Assembly: GCA_013396525.1 (NCBI GenBank)
Contig: VWYX01000781.1
Location: 131,479-195,478 of the forward strand
Length of the DNA stretch: 64,000 bases
Source of the DNA: Chaetorhynchus papuensis
Taxonomy: Eukaryota; Chordata; Aves; Passeriformes; Rhipiduridae
Reading direction: 5' to 3'
A program made the translations under genes and the position numbers. Under the pieces are notes generated by a model that was given only the letters and a program-made list of their open reading frames with translations, was not told the DNA's origin and did not search any database. This document shows, one piece after another, positions 50,397 to 64,000 of the stretch (position 1 is its first letter; each line of letters begins with the position of its first letter).

Positions 50397-51886
50397 CTGG
50401 ATGGAGACAAGGAACCAAGCAAGAGAAGTGGTCAGCACCCAGAGCCTATGGAGAAGTTCTCTAAATTTAACCGAAGTAACAGCACCTGGAAGGGTGAATA
50501 AGGAAGACATTTGTAACACCAAATTGTCTTAAAAGCAGAAGGTCTGACATGCTCCTCTCAGTTCTCCAGAGACAAGTCAGCCCCTTTGAGTCCAAAGCAG
50601 GGTGATCATTCAAACTCAGTCCCACTGACATGTTTACTAGTCCTCTTGGATAGTCTCAAGTGGATTCTCATCTTCAGAAACCTAAAAACCCACAAGGATC
50701 TCTGACCAAAACATGCAGGAGGGCTCTCACTCAGAAAGGACACTCCTCTGTCTCCAGTAGCTGGTGGCATGCAAATACCCTCAGTTCCAGCTGAAGCACT
50801 GTACACCAAACAATGAGAAATGTATGTGCTTACATTGTGTATCACAGGGTTTGAGCACCTTCAGGGAACAGCTGGGGGATGCAAACTTTTGATTTGCTAT
50901 ACCATGTCACATTTTATATCAGAATATGAACAGTACTTCAAAGGCAAAGGAGCTACATGGAGAAGTGTGTTCAAAGTGCTGTTAATTCAGGTGGGTTTGT
51001 TGCTCAGGGACAAAATTAAGGATCTTGTTTTTATTTAGATCCTTAAACCCAAGCCTTATGAGAAGAAACAGCAATGTTATCAAACCCAAGGGTTCACAAA
51101 AATATTTACTTAGGCCCCTAAAATATCACAAGTAGCTTTAAATGTACTTATGTAAAATTATTTTTCTTCTAGGTCTTGCTTGTTTATGCTACCCATTTCT
51201 CATAATTCCACAAAGCCAAAATGGTTAAAAAGTTCCTTTTTTTCTACTGGGAACACTAATTCTGATAGACTTGTAGTTCATATTATCCGGTGGATAAGTA
51301 GCCTGAAAATAATAAGACCTTAAGAAAAACACCAAAAAATATGTTCTTTAAAAAATGTCCAAACTGAGTTTGACAGATACGAATTTTCCACTCCAGGCCG
51401 GTTTCTCCTATAATGAGGTCTGAGTTCATCACTGACAGAAAGCAAGTACTGCTGGATGTCTGGCTGCCTGTGCAACAGCGAGTTAGTACAATTCTTTGTC
51501 AGGGGATTTCCACATCACACAGCATCAGTGTAGCACTGTCATTTATAACCCTGAACGAGTGACATAACTGCTCTTTCACCACTCCTGCTTGGTTCTCCCT
51601 AAGTCAAGCATGAAACTATTCAGGAGCACATTTTAAGCTGCTTTGCAATATGCATTGTGTGATAAACCAAGGACTCCAGTCTCTGGGGCTGTCAGGCTGC
51701 CACTTGACATGGAAACCACTTTCTGTTTCCCTGCTTGACACAGAACACGTCACAGCCACAAATCCTACCCTAATGTCAAAAGGTTAACAAATGACCTGAA
51801 TTTCATAACAAAACCAGAAGCATTTGACATTCTCCCACACATGCTATCTATCTTGGGGATTAACTCTGAATTAGACTGGACCTTAC
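50397..51886 (-). other. PTN: PTN intron between exons 2 and 3
   Basis: This intron is 1,490 bp, phase 1, from gtaagg to catccag. I see no repeat or other feature in it. Confidence 0.9.
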
Positions 51887-51996
51887 CTGGTTTCTCTTTC
51901 TTGCCAGCCTCAGTGGTACTCACGGCGGCCAGAATGAAAACAAGAGCCAGGAGGGCAGCTGTGAACATTCGACGTTGCTGTTGTTGCTGTTGCATC
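51887..51996 (-). CDS. PTN: Pleiotrophin, first coding exon (signal peptide)
   Basis: This exon holds one untranslated base and then codons 1-36 plus the first base of codon 37. The ATG is at 51995-51993. The encoded N-terminus is MQQQQQQRRMF followed by a hydrophobic stretch (residues about 12-25) and STTEA|GKKEKP, which fits a cleaved signal peptide with mature protein starting at Gly31, as in known pleiotrophins. The acceptor lies directly before the ATG (ctgcag/G, 51998-51997), with a pyrimidine-rich tract and a CTAAC branch-like motif about 35 bases upstream. The donor is CCAG/gtaagg. In frame, a TTG lies four codons upstream, but it falls in the intron and is not the start. Human PTN has a similar but longer Gln-rich start (comparison from memory). 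PTN is a secreted growth factor that binds heparin and chondroitin sulfate and acts through receptors such as PTPRZ1 and syndecans. Confidence 0.96.
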
Positions 51997-53735
51997 CTGC
52001 AGATCAATGTCAGAGAGGCACAAAATGGTTAGTGAGACTGTAAAAATTGGGACTCCAACTGAAGCGTTTTTGGGAAGCTCTGCTTCAGGACCACAAGACA
52101 CAAGCAGGTCAAACATAATTAGCTATTGCCAGAATGGGCAATTATCTTCATTCCAGAGAGAATACGGAGATTTTTAACCATTTTCCAGCCTGTGTACCAA
52201 ATCCCTGATCTACATCACTGATGTTATTGGATGAGTTTTGCCATGGGAAGTTCTGCAACTATTGCTTGTCTTCTAGAAACCTGCTAGAGAATCAAGGATC
52301 CTGACAGGTCCGGAACTCCCCTCTTCTTTTCTGACCTCTGGCTGGGTAAAAATAAGCACAACATACAATTCATTCTTCAGTTTACCAATTCATATGAAGT
52401 AGGGAATATTCTGCTGTCCACCTTCCAAGGGTTCAAGTTCTCATTAGGCTTAATTGACACCTGAAAAGAGCTTCTTTCACAAAAACTTACATAGGTGAGA
52501 TGTGATGCATTATCTTAATTGTCATTGGCATGTTGCTACATACTTCTTCCTTCCCCTCCAATTAGTGTCTCTTCATAATATAAATTAAGCTAATTGTTTG
52601 AAATCCCAAGTAGACACAGAGATAGGACATGCACACACTGCTAGAGGCTGTCCACAGCATGCTAATGAACCCAAAATCTGGATCTGGGCAGCAACTATTC
52701 AAACACAAAAAAGGCATTAAATACATTTGCTTGGGGGTGAAGCATCAGTCACTAACCAGTCACCAAAAGTCATTCTGAGCCTTCCCTTTCCATTCCTGTG
52801 ACTTGCGTTGTCTCATTTTGGCACTGTTTATCAGAACACAGGGCCTTCAATGCATATGTTAAAAATAAGCAAGCTCTCCCTTTCCTAGAGACATCTCTCT
52901 GGCAGGCAGCCAAGTACCAAGATAGTGGACTAGAGATTGTTTGGATGACAGGAATGTTTCTGCAATTTAATTTTTTGTTTTTCTGGTTTTTTTTCAAACC
53001 AGGACCCATGACATTCATGTTACACGAGCCTTCAGAGGAGGTGTAAGAGTGCCACTGAGACGGCCTTTAAAACTCAGCTAGACTGATATTTCCAGAGTTT
53101 AATGGCAGCCTGATCTCATTTGCTGAGCACAGCAACCTTAAAGGAGAAACGTTTCTCAACATGAACAAAGAACAAAATGTATCTGAATTTAATTTGGCAC
53201 TCCTCGGTATTCTCTGCTGGCAACCTCTTGCTCAAATGCAACATAATTATAACTGACATGGAAAACACGAGAGCAATCCCAAACACAGAGACTTTTAAGT
53301 ATCTGGCTTTAACATCATTCTAGAAGTCAGATGAGACAACTTAATAGGTCTGTTGAAATAAAGTTCATTTGAAGACTGCAAGAGACCTGGCATTCAAATG
53401 TCTGAAAGAGCTGTCAATAGCACCAGTTTCATTTACTTCAAAAGAAAGTATCATTTCCCTTCAAAAAGAAAGGACCACCATTGTTTCCAGTGAATTCAAA
53501 CAGAGCCCAGAGTAAGCACACGAGTTGCCAGAGCACTTAGGTTTGTTTTTCCCTTTCTTCTGCTACATGTTTCCACTCAGAGCCTCTCATGTTTCACAGA
53601 AAATTAATTAAATAAATAAAATAGATAAAATTAATAAATTCATCAAATAAGCAATTAAAAACTAAATATGCAACCTGCCTTTTAGCTCAGCTTACTTCAA
53701 ACTGCTTTTCCATAATCAAATGAGCACCTCTTCCA

Positions 53736-54130
53736 TGAGGAAAGGCTGAGAGAATTGTGTTTGTTCAGCCTGAAAAACAGAAGGCTTTGGGGTGACCTAA
53801 CTGCAGCCTTCCACTACCCAAAGGGAGCTCCCGAGAAAGATGAAGAGAGACTTTTTACAAGAGCATGTAGGGACAGAAAAAAGAAGAATTAATTCAAATT
53901 GAGAGTAGGGTTAGATTAGATATTAGGAAAAAATTCTTTACCGTGAGAGTGGTGAGGCACTGGAACAGGTTGAAGAAAGTTGTGGAAGCCTTATCCCTGG
54001 AAGTGTTCAAGGCCAGGTTGGAAGAAGCTCTAAGCAACCTGTTCTAGTGAGAGGTGTCCCTACCTACAGCAGGGGGTTGGAATTAAATGATCCTTAAGGT
54101 CCCTTCCAATACAAACCATTTTATGATTCA
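53736..54130 (+). mobile_element. CR1 LINE fragment, plus orientation
   Basis: This is a CR1 in forward orientation, opposite to PTN. It runs from gaggaaaggctgagagaattg through gattagatattaggaaaaaattc and ggcactggaacaggttg to the 3' end ccttaaggtcccttccaatac and ttatgattc. Several in-frame stops break the ORF. Confidence 0.88.
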
Positions 54131-55549
54131 AACACAGTTGCACACTATTAAAAAAAATCAGACTCCACACTCAGTCCCTTGTCCCTTTCCTTTGGGGGCA
54201 GCTTCCCCACCAGTAACACTGCACATCACCGAACATCCCATTTTCACTATAATTTGTTTCTCACTTCATCTCTTCTAATCCACTCACCAGAATCCTTTGC
54301 TGAAGGAGAGAGCCAAATGCTTTCATGGAAACACGTGCAGACTGAGATACAAATACTTTCATAATCTCAAGTCACTCATAATCACAAGTGCAGGGTGCCA
54401 GAAGCTGAAGCAAAGGCAGCACTCACTAGTGCTTTTACTCTACAGGATGCCACCAAATACAAGAGATGGCCACAGGTTTGGGGCTGGCTCCTACATCTTG
54501 GCTGCCCACCCCAGGGACCTGGGATATGGTCACACATACCCCAGAGGCTGCTGGCAGTCACTGGGAGTCATGGATAACTGTTACTAGGGAAGCTGCCTCA
54601 GATTAACTTGAAAGGGACTCAAATTTAAATCTGAGTAACACTCTTTTCAGCAAAAAATGGGGAAAACAGTTAGGGTTTGGAGTTTGAAACATTCCAGAAG
54701 TCTATAAACAGAACCCCAGAGAGCCTTAATATAGCATGTTTTCCTAAGACTCAAGACTTCCCTACAGCCTAAACGCTTGCCAAATGTCTAACGCAAACAC
54801 TAAACCTGCAGAGACGTAGGTATTTTGTCTCTCTGCAGAGACCCAGGCTGCTCCTTGAAATGCCTTTCCTATACCAACACCTGAAAATGGAGACCTTGCC
54901 TCACACCACACCAACACCTCAAATTTGATGTAACTAGTAGACCACAGAAAACCATCGAACTGTTTGGCACGTGATAACAGCAAAGGTGGGTGCTCGCTCA
55001 AAATCACAAACAGCCCATATGTAGTACTCATGAAATAGTAGGTATTTTTCTCAAAAGGCCAGAAAATTTCATCTACCAGCAAGTAATTTACTCCAATCTT
55101 CACTTTTCCTGCAAATATTTCAGTTGGCAGTTAAAAGACAGATTAAGATAAAAACTCGCTGGACCGGACTTGTTTCTGCAAACAATATATTCTACTGAAG
55201 ATAACTTTGTCTTTTTTGGTTTACTTTTTCAAAATTCAAAGGTGACAGTTTTTCCTTTTTATTAGATTCTTTGATAACGTTTCCTGTTCAACCTTTGATT
55301 TAAAGAACTGCCAAAACTCCTAATGGCAATGAAATAAAAAGTGTTACACTACATACAAGATGGACTCCTCCTGGATATTTTGATTTTTGTAATGAGTCTT
55401 CTGGCTACAGCAATGGTAACAAGTAAATCACGTGCCATGGAAGGAAAGCATCTCTAAAATCCTGTATGACAGCCCCTAAACAGAGCAAGGTGGCAGCATT
55501 TAAACAAATGGCAGTGGTAAGAAGGACAAAGATAAAAGTGAAAAAAAGA

Positions 55550-55760
55550 AAGGAGATATTTGGGGTTGGGGCTGCCACAGGAGACTTCAGAAGAGAGAAA
55601 AGGTAAAGAGAGAGAAAGAGAGCTTAGAACATTTTAAATGGGAAGTTGGAACAACATGAGAAAAAGAGAGTGAGTAATCACATAAAGAGCACCAAAACAG
55701 GAAAGAGAGAAGAGAGAAGTAGTTAATGATAGTTAAACACCAAAAGAGAGAGTAAAAAAA
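55550..55760. repeat. Purine-rich tract in PTN 5' intron
   Basis: This region is enriched in GA and GAAA units (for example aaagagagagaaagagagc) over about 200 bases. It is low complexity. On the PTN transcript strand it is pyrimidine-rich. Confidence 0.6.
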
Positions 55761-58700
55761 CCATGAAGTGTATAATGAAGTGAAATTGAAGACCAGCTGA
55801 GATACACCATAGCAAGTAGCTTCTTGCAGCAAAAATAAGGCATAGGGATTACTTCAGTCTTACAGTTGATTTCACAGTCAATCTCTGCTTGGGCGTAAAA
55901 ATGAAAGGAAAATTAAAAAATGGCAGGCAATCAGAGAATTAATGACTTCATCAACCATCCATCCATGGTTTCAATTACATGTTGAGCCTCAGAAAGAGGA
56001 TCAGGCAGAAATCACTCTATGGCTGCAGTTTAAGGACCTTCTGAGCAGAGCTTGAGCCTCCCACTCTAAATCCCACACTATCCACAGCGTGATTTTACAA
56101 TCCCACTCAAGCAGGCAGCCCAAGGCAGCACAGGCATTTCCATGCTGCGCTTCTCAGACCTCTGGATCTCTGTTAGTGCAAGTCAAGCGTGCCAGAGTGG
56201 CTCTATCTGCACTCACACAATTAACTCACACCCAGGTACTCCTGAACCTGAACAAGTCTTTCCCAAACACAAGCATTCAGAAAAAAAAGCAGATAATTTC
56301 AGATGACGCTGTATCCATGAGCAAGTGCTTACTTCTCCTAGCCTGACTGAAGCTGGCACGTGCACCACATCCCAGGATCACATGTGCCTTTTACAGGTGC
56401 CCTTTTTTGCTGTTAATAACTTTAGTGCACAAGCCCTTCCCTTCAGCTTTTCTTTGCAAAGCAATTGGCAAGGTCCCACATTATAGGAGCAAGTATTTTA
56501 TTATTAGTCCATATGAACGCACACTACCACTCTGAACAATCGGGTTTTCTCATGTGATTTAACCTGCCCATATCCTCCAGCTCCTCCAGTATAAAGTGCC
56601 AAACACCAGCTGTGTTGATGACACTGTTAAGCTGCACGTGAAGCAATACTGAAGGTATTGTCATTGCTAACAATGGGCCACAGGCTTTGTAGCGAGTTTG
56701 CCAGGGCTCTGGACCAAGGCTTGTCAAGGTTTCCCCTTCCTGAGCATTCCTTGCCCTGTCCACAGCTTTGTCACATTTGCTTTAGCTGCAACAGCATTTT
56801 TTCTAATTGACCAACCAGCTGTGGCTGATTTGATTTAGTTTTCTTCGTCATTGTGTGGAGCCACACAGGTTTTACAACCCTATTATGATAATGTGCTATA
56901 AAGAAATGCAGGGCTGGCATGCTAGCAAAAGCCTTGGGAAGTGGAGACACAGGATGCAGTGCAGAGGAGTACAGATATGGAAGATACGAGATGGGGCACT
57001 GGCTTGACAATGGAGACACAAACACTTGCTATAAACAACTGTCCCAAGGTCAGATAAAGAAACACAGACATGGACCTGGACAAAACTGGATATAGTGGTC
57101 AGAAAGAGAAAGCAGAAATAGTTTCCAATATGCCTAAAAGGTGTAACCTCTAGGAAGTTTGGATATAACATGACAAAAGAAAAGAGAGAGAAAGGCATCA
57201 AAGCATGCTAGCAAACAAACAAAAAAAAAAAAAACAACCCCAAGCTGATCCTTGAGCAAGGAAAAAGAAACTAGCAACATGAACATCCTCCTGGCCAAGG
57301 ACCCCAGACTATGACAGGTCACCACAACCATCCCCACCACCCACCCAATGCAATCACCAACCTGAGGGCTAAGAAGAGCTGGGGAGGGGTCAGCATAACA
57401 TCAGGAAAAGCAGTTGAATCTAAGTCTATGTATAACAATTCTAACTGTGGTGGTGGTGGTGGCAATGCTGTTACCATTACTCAAACACCTGCATAGATAT
57501 AATCTTTTTCTGCAGTAATTACACCCTCACTAATAACAATCCTTGGATTAGACCATTAAGATTTAAATCATACTAACAATAAATCTTTGGCTTGGTATAA
57601 CTATCTAACAAAAGGTATGGTTCCTCTTTTGCAGTAAACTATATTTTGAGCATAGCTATGACTCCCAGCTTCACACACTATTATTTTCATCCCATGACCA
57701 TGATTAAAAATGCATCCCAGGTGCAGACTTAAGAAGTTCCTACAATCCATTATTTTTCTTCAAAACACTGCTCATTTTAAGTCCTCTTTAAACTCCTTGT
57801 CCACGTTAGAACTAACTTTTGCATTAATCCTTATTTTTCCTTCTGGAATGAATAATTTCTCATCAAGTCCCACAACAAATACTTTAATAAATTACAGTTG
57901 GATTAGTGCCAGATTAGTCACATCTACAAACCCAGTTTTTAAATTAGCTAGTTTGGGACATCAGTCTCCTTTCAGTAAACACACGCTGGGTTTAATGAAA
58001 CTTAATATTTAACTCCACTTCTTAAATTATGCTCTTATTCAAAATCTGCTCTACTTTGCAGTGCATCGAGGGCAGATGAACATGTCTGCAGCTACCTGGA
58101 TGTGCTTCTTTCCCCCTTCTTAAATGCAAATATTTTATTTGCTAAGCTCCAGTTAGGAAGAACAGCAGCAAATAAAATTTGATCCATGGTTTAATGGTCT
58201 TAATGAATCTGAAATGTCAAATGCCATTTTTACAGTACTTGGAGATGGAAGCACAAGTTTTCTCTGTAAAAGAGAAATTAAGAGCAATTGGCTCTTGGGA
58301 GTTTTACCTCAGAAACACTTGAAGAATGTTTTGCTTCTCCAAGTTTTTATCTCATTCACCACGTGGTGCATGCCCCTATGTCCTCCCTGATCTCCCATAT
58401 AGAAAACTGAGGCAAATGCTCACATGCTGCTGGATCCAGACCTTTATGAACCATAATCTTCCACCTGTAACATGTTCACTCTTCCTTTGCACATGCACAC
58501 ATTTCCTTTGTTGTCTGTATTTGCACTACTAGGAAAATAAAATTAAAAATCTAGATTTCCTTTTCGTTTCCCTTGCAAGATTTCAGCCAGCTTAGTTTTT
58601 TGGTGAGTCTCAGCAATCTTCCACTTCTGGACTTTCCAGACACTACCTTATAGGATGATCACTATCATTTTTTTAAATTTCTGCAAGCTCATAACAGCAC

Positions 58701-59308
58701 TTCAGTGGGTTGATCCCCAGTTAGGCATGGAATTCCTCTCTACAGCTTTTTTCCCTGCTCTTTTTCTAGAGGAAACAAATTTCAATTTTTTTTCTACTTT
58801 AATACAAATAAATTTGAATCAATCATTTATTAAAAATCCTGTATCAGTCCAACACACATCACCAGTTTACTTAATTTCACAAAAGTCAACTTTGAAAATT
58901 TAAAACTTTAATCAGATCTATGTTCATGCTCCTATGCAACACAAAGCAAATCACTTTAACACTTGATACAAGTGGGGATTTTTAAGAATAAGCTTTAAGA
59001 TGAGATACAAGGTCATACTGAATTAAATTCTAAAATACTTTAACTTTTTATACTCCTGTGGTAGGTAGTAAAGAAATCACATCCACAAATAAATAGCCCC
59101 TATTGCTATTAGTCCCACTGACCTTCTAATTTAAGTTGTGAAAGATAAACCCTTCTGTAATGAAAGACCTCTTTCTATTCTACCCATGCATAATTACACA
59201 AGGACTTCTAACTAAAGTTATCCACATCCAGCTTCGGGACAACACAAAGCTAGTAGACGTTTTTCCATACTCCTCCAAGATTCATATGACTCAAAATTAT
59301 CTTAGGTA

Positions 59309-59693
59309 TCATAGACTCATAGAATATGCTGAGTTGGAAAAGACTCATCAGAATCATCAAGTCCAACTCCCAGCCCTGCACGGGATATCCCAAGAATCAT
59401 CTCATGTTCCTGAGAGCGTTGTCCAAACATTTCTTGAACTCTGTCAGGCTTGGTGCTGAAACGACTGCCCTGGGGAACCTGTTCCAGTGCCCAACCACCC
59501 TCTGGGTGAAAAACTTCTTCCTGATCATCCAACCTGAACCTCTTCCAACGAGCTTCAGGCTTTTTCCTCAAGTCCTGTCCCTGATCATGAGAGTGAAGAG
59601 ATGCAGTACCTGCCCCTCCACTTCCCCTCATTGAAGACCACAATGAGGTCTCCCCTCAGTCTGTTCTCCAGGCTGAGCAAACTAAGTATACCA
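59309..59693 (-). mobile_element. CR1 LINE fragment, 3' end
   Basis: This is a reverse-oriented CR1, in PTN sense. The left edge tcatagactcatagaatatg is the 3' end; it continues through ctggggaacctgttccagtg and gtctgttctccaggctgagc. It is of the same subfamily type as the copy at 34930-35102. Confidence 0.88.
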
Positions 59694-62600
59694 ACAGCTT
59701 TTATTCATTTATTTAGTGCATATCATTCATTTCCAGCTATATTTCCCTTTCTGTGGCTTCTCTATTTTCTGAACATTTTCTGGACTTTCAAGTTCTGTCA
59801 ACCAGCCATGACTATCATTACAGACTGCGTGGGGGCTAACCCAATAATTTTCATTTGCAAGTACTACACCTATTTCTGGCTTCTCCAATTAATTTCCCAG
59901 GCTGTCTGCATCTGATATTTCTCACTGTTCTCAACCAAAAGTCTTTCAGGTTCTAACTTCTCCTTAACTGCTTTCCATCCTGACTACTGTGGTTCACAAT
60001 TCTTTGTCTTGTCTACCCTGCCACTGTAGTGTCGATCCTTTATCCAATGCAAAGTCTTTATTCACCTTACTTTTTCTTTCCTGAGTACGAAAAGCAGACA
60101 CAGATGTCACATACAGTACTCTGTATACTTTCTCAGGGGTAAAGATCACCAAACTCTTCTCAGAGCACAAAATCTTGAGCCAACTTGTTGGTCTCCATCA
60201 TTTCATTGCAACTTCATGGACCAGAGAAATGCTGTGTTCATTTCAAACTATTACTATAGCCTTAGTGGTCTAAGCCTAAGACTGAGCTAAGACTTAAAGA
60301 AAGAAAGAACCTTTAATTATAATAATTGACTGTTCAGCCAAATGGTCTCTCTCTGGCTGAAAAACCATGTATTAATCTCATTTATAACAATAGTGATCTT
60401 TCAGAATGATTTTGTTAAAGAAAACCTACTAGGATAATGATGAAACAGAGTTTTCTTCTTTGGACAAACTAAGTAATTAAATTACATTTTACACTTGGGA
60501 GGGTAGGGGTGAGTGGTTTGGTCAGTGTACCAAAAACTCCCCCCATACTAATTCAGAGACCTGCAGCCACTGCAATTCTGCCCAAAGCAAAACCTGTGCG
60601 CTCATTTCCCACACTTCTGTGACTTCCCTGTGACGGCTTGGTTTCCTCTTGGCCCATAGCAATGAAATTTTGGCAGTTCCATCAGTAACACCAAACAGTG
60701 GATGCCAGTACTCTGAGCCTGTGTGCTAATGAGACAGTCCAAAGCCATGTAGGAAACTGAAAATAAGCTCCCTGCATTTCAGCCCAGGAGCAGAGCCAGC
60801 ATCCCAAAACAGCCCTCAGGTCCCCATTTCAAAACACACAACCCAGCGCAGCTGACTGATTGTCCTGTCTGGCAAAATGATATGAGAATCAGGGAATCTC
60901 AACTAGCAGGCACTTTTCGACTTTTCTTTTTTCCTTCCTCTGCTTTGCTTCCATTTGGGGTAGAAAGAGAAGCCACCACACATGGAAGCAGCTCCAGCAA
61001 TGCTCTCCTCCCTCCATGCAGGAGGGGAAAAGCTGGCAAGCAGCAGCTGGGAGGGAAGAGTTAATTGCTTCAAGGTGAGCCAGTGCTGGAAGGAGTCGGC
61101 TAAGCAGCGACTGATTCTGCAGTACAGTGGCAAATTTGAAAAACATAAAATGGAGTGTAACTATCTGTTTGTGGCTACAGATCAGCCAGGGGGAAGTGAG
61201 AAAGCTCTACAAGGCTGAAATTATATTTGGCAAACTCTCTGTATTTTTTAAACTAGCATTAATGCTCAGCTACAGCACGGGGTACCATAATAACAAACGA
61301 GAATTAAACAGTTAGCTAAAAAGAAAAAAAAAAATCATAGCATGACCCTTCTGATAAGCCCACGTCAAACACTGCATTTCAAAAACTGCAGTGTGCAGCT
61401 CGGGGACAACATTTTTCACCATGTAACCAATTCTATGTTCTCTTTTCAACATGGACATTATTAAGGGCCAGAAAAATGAGCAACGAGGTCACTGAGCTAT
61501 GCCAATGCCATAGAAAGAGGTAGGGAACCAAGAGTTACATGACTGAAGAAAATTATTAACACGCAAACAAAATAAAAAAAGTGAAAACCAACGACCTATT
61601 AACACATCCCATCTAGCTTTGTTCAAGTAAACAAGCTAAACTAATCAGTTAAGGTGTGGATAACAGTTCCCCTAGCCTTTGATATTTGCTTAGCTGATTG
61701 AATATTTGCCTCTCACATCAGGCAAACATACACACTGTGGATATTTTATATTTCTAGGTCCCCAGATGTAAATTAATAGTTCAAGTTGATAATAGATACC
61801 CCTAAGTATATGAATTCTGCCTTTAAATACTGAGCATAGTTTAGACTGGTGTAAGTCTCAAGGAAATGGATGGTACAAACAAATACAGAAGGAACCTTTC
61901 TTTCATTTCTCCAAAATGTTTTGCCAAAATTGAAGTGTTTCATGGGAGAACATCAATTTCCAGAGGATGGCAACTCTTGGAACACATTCTTGTGAATTAA
62001 AATAAATTTATGTGTGTTTTTATAAGCTCACTACTATACAACTACATTCCCTTCCATTAAAAACATCATTTTACACAAGCCACACAGAGGATCTTACTGC
62101 TTCTCACAGGCAGACTCTACAGATACTTCTGCAACAAAACATCCAAACTACAAATCTGAACCTCTGCTTGGACTTCTCATTAGCCAGATCTCTCTCTCTC
62201 AGGGAGCACCAAGAAATGTGCAATTCCTTTATTACAAGTTTTAAGCAAAATTTTGCCAAACGAAGTCTTTATATGATCACAGAAGGAGGAATCAGTTATA
62301 AAAGGTGCCATTTTTGGGGGTTAAACTTCAGCATTTGTGCAGTACAGTTGTGAATGAGATATAATGGTAGCAAATAGTTTCTTCCTCAAAGGAGAAGTGT
62401 AGTAAGTGGAAACACAGTGCTGAACAAACACAACAGGCAGTACTGATGGTTAAAAGGCCAAAGAATTAAAAATCTAGTGAAGACAGCCAAAACCTTCAAG
62501 GGGATAAAAATTTTATGCTTCTCTCTTTCCAGACCTCCAACATGAGATTTTTAAAAAGTGATTTTATTTTTCAGAAAGCCTAGGGAACACATCTAATATT

Positions 62601-64000
62601 TCTAAACAGTAATACTTGAGGAGGGGAAAAAAAAACAACGAACAACCCAGCAACAGAACAAAAACATTCAGTATCATAAACTGATGTAAAGAAACAGCCG
62701 TGTCTATAAAGGGATGAAAAAAACATGCTGTGCTTTCAAAAAAAGTATTACATTTATGTAATGTAAAAGGGGTGGTTGCTCTTTTTTCTGTTGTTCCCCA
62801 GTGAGTATACAGAGATCATTTTCTTAGCCCTGGCCTTCAAAACTTGTCTTAGAAACGAGATTTTTGCAATGAACATTGCTGCTGAAATCAGTTTCCTCTC
62901 ATTCGCCAAGCTCTTACTTTGTTCTCATCAACAAGACTTACATTTTCTTCCTCTCTTTTGCTCTTTGTGGGTCTGAGCAAGTCTGGGCTCTGAACTGATA
63001 ACTAATATTGACCTCTGCAACTGCCTCTTCTATTAACCTTCCACTCCCAGTGCTCCAGCTGAGAGGCTGCGGAAACTAAACAAAAACCCAATCCACACCA
63101 ACTCATATTTCAGTTCATTCTACTGTATTTCCAGATCTTAACTGAAAAAGACATTTTAAGCCACTTATTACTGCAATTTTCTCACCTCCCTGCTCTTCCC
63201 ACAACAATTGCAGCTGCTGTCTCAGTATCGATGAAATCACAGTTGGTTTCTTAGACGTTCGGTTCTCCAGGACTAAAGATAAAATTAAACACTCCTGGAT
63301 CTGATCACCAGGGAGACTACAGGAGACTGACCTCCTTTCCCTCCAAAGGTTTTCACTTCAGTGACAGAGAGGCCAAACTTGTGACTAAACTCCCCCATGC
63401 ATCCTCTGCATCATTGTTTCTCTCCTTGTGGTCACGAGTACCACAATGACTGGTAAACCCTCTATTCTCTTTCAACTCTGCTCCCCCAAGGTGCAAAAGA
63501 CATCATTACTTGATGATAGCAGAGGGAAAACAGTATTCTTTTCCCACCCCAATCTAGCCAGTAGCTCTGCTTTACTTAATGATCTTCTGGTTGCCTGACT
63601 TTGTTAAAACACAAAGAATTTTTTCATGGTTTTTCAAAGCCTCTGACCAGATCCCAACTACTACACTACCACGACACTACGAGACCAGAAAAGGGCAAAT
63701 AAATACTATTACAGAGAGCATCCTGGTATAAAGAATATTGCTGACACCTACTTGGCTCCCTAATGTGTTTTCATCTACCAGAGACTAAACTGGGTACCTT
63801 CTCAAAACTGTTAAGAGTAAGGAGCAGCATATTCCCATCCACTTGCTTAACAGAAGGCAGAGAAGAGTTTCTCACTGTCCCTGTCTATCCAAGAGAAAGT
63901 TTTCTTTACTCATATAAATTCATTCATCGAAACAGAGCACGTTTATGAAGCCTCATTTTCCTGTCCACTGCAGCTGTAACAATGTCCTACGGGTACCACA

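Larger units (their letters stand above)
51997..64000 (-). other. PTN: PTN 5' intron (partial, continues beyond window)
   Basis: The coding start sits one base after a good acceptor, so at least one non-coding exon must lie further upstream (higher coordinates). I could not identify one in these 12 kb, and in mammals the distance to it is large, so it is probably outside the window. Contents seen: a plus-oriented CR1 (53736-54130), a minus-oriented CR1 (59309-59693), a purine-rich tract (about 55550-55760), an A-run (57221-57234), a short GGT repeat near 57446-57461, and an A/T-rich stretch at 53600-53670. Nothing else was recognised. Confidence 0.7.

Noticed and set aside
51996..52007. Upstream in-frame start that extends PTN by four residues
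   Set aside because: The codon is TTG, not ATG, and it lies upstream of a convincing acceptor with a pyrimidine tract, so it is intronic.
1..64000. CRISPR array, bacterial operon or phage
   Set aside because: No regularly spaced repeats or dense coding; the whole window has vertebrate structure.

Overview
This is nuclear DNA from a bird. Two things show it: a four-exon coding gene for pleiotrophin (PTN), with vertebrate-type introns, and a repeat content dominated by truncated CR1 LINE copies plus short TG...CA solo LTRs. Nothing prokaryotic is present (no operons, no dense coding, no CRISPR), and nearly all open frames of 60-160 codons are chance or repeat-derived. I cannot name the species.

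Layout. About 1-33.6 kb is non-coding sequence downstream of PTN. It holds several CR1 fragments, one LTR-like block near 5.1-5.5 kb, an assembly gap (19811-19991), and a pair of solo LTRs of one family in opposite orientation (21440-21810 and 25478-25844), each with its own perfect 6-bp target duplication. PTN is on the minus strand. Its last coding exon and 3'UTR lie at 33.6-33.9 kb, then come a 15.1-kb intron, exon 4 (49017-49178), a 1.04-kb intron, exon 3 (50223-50396), a 1.49-kb intron, and the first coding exon (51887-51996). The rest (52-64 kb) reads as the 5' intron of PTN; the non-coding first exon and promoter are not recognisable and are probably beyond the right edge. The spliced CDS is 498 nt, giving a 165-residue secreted heparin-binding growth factor with all ten cysteines of the family.

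The most interesting structure is a 640-bp solo LTR (48323-48962, flanked by CAAACC on both sides) in the large PTN intron. It is in the same orientation as PTN, and its repeat edge is about 50 bp from the exon 4 splice donor. It carries a sense AATAAA. Retention of the short intron stub would give an in-frame stop before the LTR, so a C-terminally altered 157-residue PTN ending at an LTR poly(A) site is a testable possibility. I found no undescribed multi-gene system.
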